Assembly: GCA_002067405.1 (NCBI GenBank)
Contig: MVRP01000197.1
Span: 1-7,442, forward strand
Direction: 5' to 3'
Origin: Syntrophorhabdaceae bacterium PtaU1.Bin034
Lineage (GTDB): Bacteria; Desulfobacterota_G; Syntrophorhabdia; Syntrophorhabdales; WCHB1-27
DNA length: 7,442 nt
Of the stretch, positions 6,374 through 7,442 are shown piece by piece. Within the stretch, counting starts at the first letter, position 1, and every line of letters begins with the position of its first letter. The translations under genes and the position numbers were made by a program. The notes under the pieces were generated by a model. That model was not told the origin of the DNA, ran no database searches, and was given only the letters and a program-made list of their open reading frames with translations.

Positions 6374-7283
6374 GCCGGTCCATGCGTGCGGGCAGATTCA
6401 CGAGCAATACCCCTCCCAGGACCGCCACAAAGCCGGCGACGAAGACGACGGTAAGCCTCTCTGCCAGGAGGGTTGCCCCCAGGACCGTTGCTATCATCGG
6501 ATTCAGATTCACGTACACCGCAACCTGGGTTGGGGAAAGGCGGGTCAGGGCAAAGGTCCAGAGAAAATAGCCGATTGCGCCGCCGAATACCCCAAGGAAC
6601 AGTACGAGCATTACCGTGCCCAAGCCCATCCGCGCCATCGCAGAGGAAGGATCTTCGAAGAAAGCGGCGGGCACAAGCAGGAGTGTGCCGAATACCATTG
6701 TGTAGGCTGTTACGGTCATTGCCTTGTAGCGAACGAGCATCCGCTTTGCCAAAACCCCGTAGACTGCGCCGCAGAGCGCCGTTACCAGCATGAGGATGTC
6801 TCCTGCAAGGGATAGACCGGGGCCGCCAAAGGTCAACCCTCGCTCGACAAGGACAATCGCCACGCCGGCGAAGGTCAGCAGGACACCGCACATCTGACGC
6901 ATGCCGAGACGTTCCTTCTTCGTGGCGCGCGCGAGCAACACGCTCCACAGCGGCATCGTCGCCAGCATCAGTGCGCCGCGGGACGCCTGGGTCAGACGGA
7001 GACCGGTATTGAACGTGACCGGAAAGATCGTGAAAAAAATAGCTCCCAGAAGGACCAGGTAGGGGACGTCACGCCACGCGATACGGAGAAGGTCCCGGGA
7101 CCAGACGAACAGTAAAAGCAGTAACAGGAAAGCCCCCTGGCCGAACCGTAAGACCGCCAACATGAAAGGCGGGATATCCTGAACAGCGACCCGGACGGCA
7201 ACAACGGAGGCCCCAAAGAGAACCGCTGCAACAAACGCTCCGGCATTGGCGGTAAAATCACTTCTCACCATTACGTGCGCCAT
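6330..7283 (-). CDS. DMT-superfamily EamA-type transporter
   Basis: This 317-residue inner-membrane protein (318 if the TTG at 7286 is used; numbers below count from there) is a drug/metabolite transporter of the EamA type, a family that mostly exports amino acids, metabolites or drugs. Ten hydrophobic helices are visible at about 12-34, 40-62, 75-95, 103-120, 131-147, 159-179, 192-210, 223-243, 256-276 and 280-297. They form two five-helix EamA repeats (about 16-147 and 162-297) with family landmarks such as ALRF-like VLRFGQG (45-51), LTQASRGALMLATMPLW (98-114) and SPTQVAVYVNLNPMIATVLG (251-270). The substrate is unknown. The ATG at 7283 is chosen because it overlaps the stop of the preceding small frame as TGATG; no free-standing ribosome binding site precedes it, nor the later ATG at 7271, so translation is probably coupled. 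The C-terminal tail (about 305-318) is polar and encoded opposite the CoA-transferase end. Confidence 0.93.
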   Translation of the reverse strand: MAHVMVRSDFTANAGAFVAAVLFGASVVAVRVAVQDIPPFMLAVLRFGQGAFLLLLLLFVWSRDLLRIAWRDVPYLVLLGAIFFTIFPVTFNTGLRLTQASRGALMLATMPLWSVLLARATKKERLGMRQMCGVLLTFAGVAIVLVERGLTFGGPGLSLAGDILMLVTALCGAVYGVLAKRMLVRYKAMTVTAYTMVFGTLLLVPAAFFEDPSSAMARMGLGTVMLVLFLGVFGGAIGYFLWTFALTRLSPTQVAVYVNLNPMIATVLGATLLAERLTVVFVAGFVAVLGGVLLVNLPARMDRLMPRSGSSGRPMQA

Positions 7284-7399
7284 CAAGGAAACCGGACCGC
7301 GCCACGCGCCCGCAACGCAAGCGGCAACAGGCTATGATGGATGAACTGTGCGCCGAAGCAACCTCCGGTACCGCCTGTTCCAAAGACTGCAATTCGCAT
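7283..7399 (-). pseudogene. Truncated ketopantoate reductase-like (ApbA/PanE) N-terminal remnant
   Basis: An ATG at 7399 with GGAGG 5 bases upstream (7405-7409) starts a 38-codon frame that begins MRIAVFGTGGTGGCFGA, which fits the NAD(P)-binding GxGxxG start of ketopantoate reductases (full length about 300 residues). After about residue 18 the match is lost, although the later LALRARG resembles the segment that normally follows the second strand of this fold, as if an internal piece had been deleted. It stops at TGA (7285-7283) overlapping the exporter ATG. Neither other frame continues the reductase. It is most simply a decayed or truncated gene whose translation now delivers ribosomes to the exporter; a functional short peptide is less likely. 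An ATG at 7402 directly before is in frame but too close to GGAGG. Confidence 0.6.
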
Positions 7400-7442
7400 C
7401 ATAACCTCCATTGTCTCAGGTTTTCCTTCAGCGGTCCCTTAC
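7399..7442 (-). CDS. Possible 3' end of an upstream leftward gene (partial)
   Basis: A minus-strand frame is open from the window edge to a TGA at 7401-7399, giving the C-terminal residues KGPLKENLRQWRL. The stop overlaps both ATG codons of the reductase remnant (ATGA with 7402, TGATG with 7399), and GGAGG lies within its last codons, as expected for adjacent genes in one operon. Only about 13 codons are visible, so the product cannot be identified and the call rests on the overlap geometry. Confidence 0.35.
   Translation of the reverse strand, partial: KGPLKENLRQWRL

Overview
The window looks like chromosomal DNA from a strictly anaerobic, probably syntrophic or sulfate-reducing bacterium of the Desulfobacterota type. 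That is an inference from gene content: a cysteine-rich, double HdrA-type flavo-iron-sulfur protein next to an MvhD-ferredoxin fusion, close to an acyl-CoA:acetate/propionate-type CoA-transferase. By eye the DNA is moderately GC-rich and its codon use is even across the genes. I see no rRNA, tRNA, CRISPR array, insertion sequence or phage gene.

Left part (1-4222). The first ~160 bases are the edge of a neighbouring gene that cannot be assigned with certainty. They end in a long inverted repeat (145-210) followed by a T-run, which reads as a terminator for rightward transcription. Next comes a leftward two-gene operon: hdrA (start near 4222, stop 1091), then, 10 bases on, mvhD fused to a ferredoxin domain (1080 to 217). 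HdrA carries two FAD-binding HdrA modules in one chain with many iron-sulfur cysteines, and MvhD is the usual [2Fe-2S] adaptor that passes electrons to or from HdrA. No HdrB, HdrC, hydrogenase or formate dehydrogenase subunit lies within the window, so the outside redox partner is unknown.

Middle (4223-4819). A ~600-base divergent intergenic region has no convincing protein gene. Its right end holds a good sigma70-type promoter (TTGCAT-N17-TATACA) whose -10 box lies inside a perfect palindrome, TTGTATACAA. This promoter drives a 517-residue CoA-transferase of the propionate CoA-transferase/YdiF family with its catalytic glutamate intact (4820-6373).

Right part (6330-7442). A leftward ten-helix DMT/EamA-family exporter overlaps the tail of the CoA-transferase gene by 44 bases on the opposite strand. 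Just upstream of it, overlapping by stop/start, is a 38-codon remnant carrying the NAD(P)-binding start of a ketopantoate reductase-like protein. That remnant in turn overlaps the end of another leftward reading frame cut by the window edge. These three appear to be one translationally coupled leftward unit.

Taken together, the HdrA/MvhD pair and the CoA-transferase suggest a locus for electron handling and CoA-activation of short-chain acids in fermentative or syntrophic metabolism. The link between the two divergent units is inferred from proximity only. The exporter unit is probably unrelated. The most distinctive items are the double-module HdrA with complementary domain losses, the truncated reductase head coupled to the exporter, and the palindromic promoter of the CoA-transferase.
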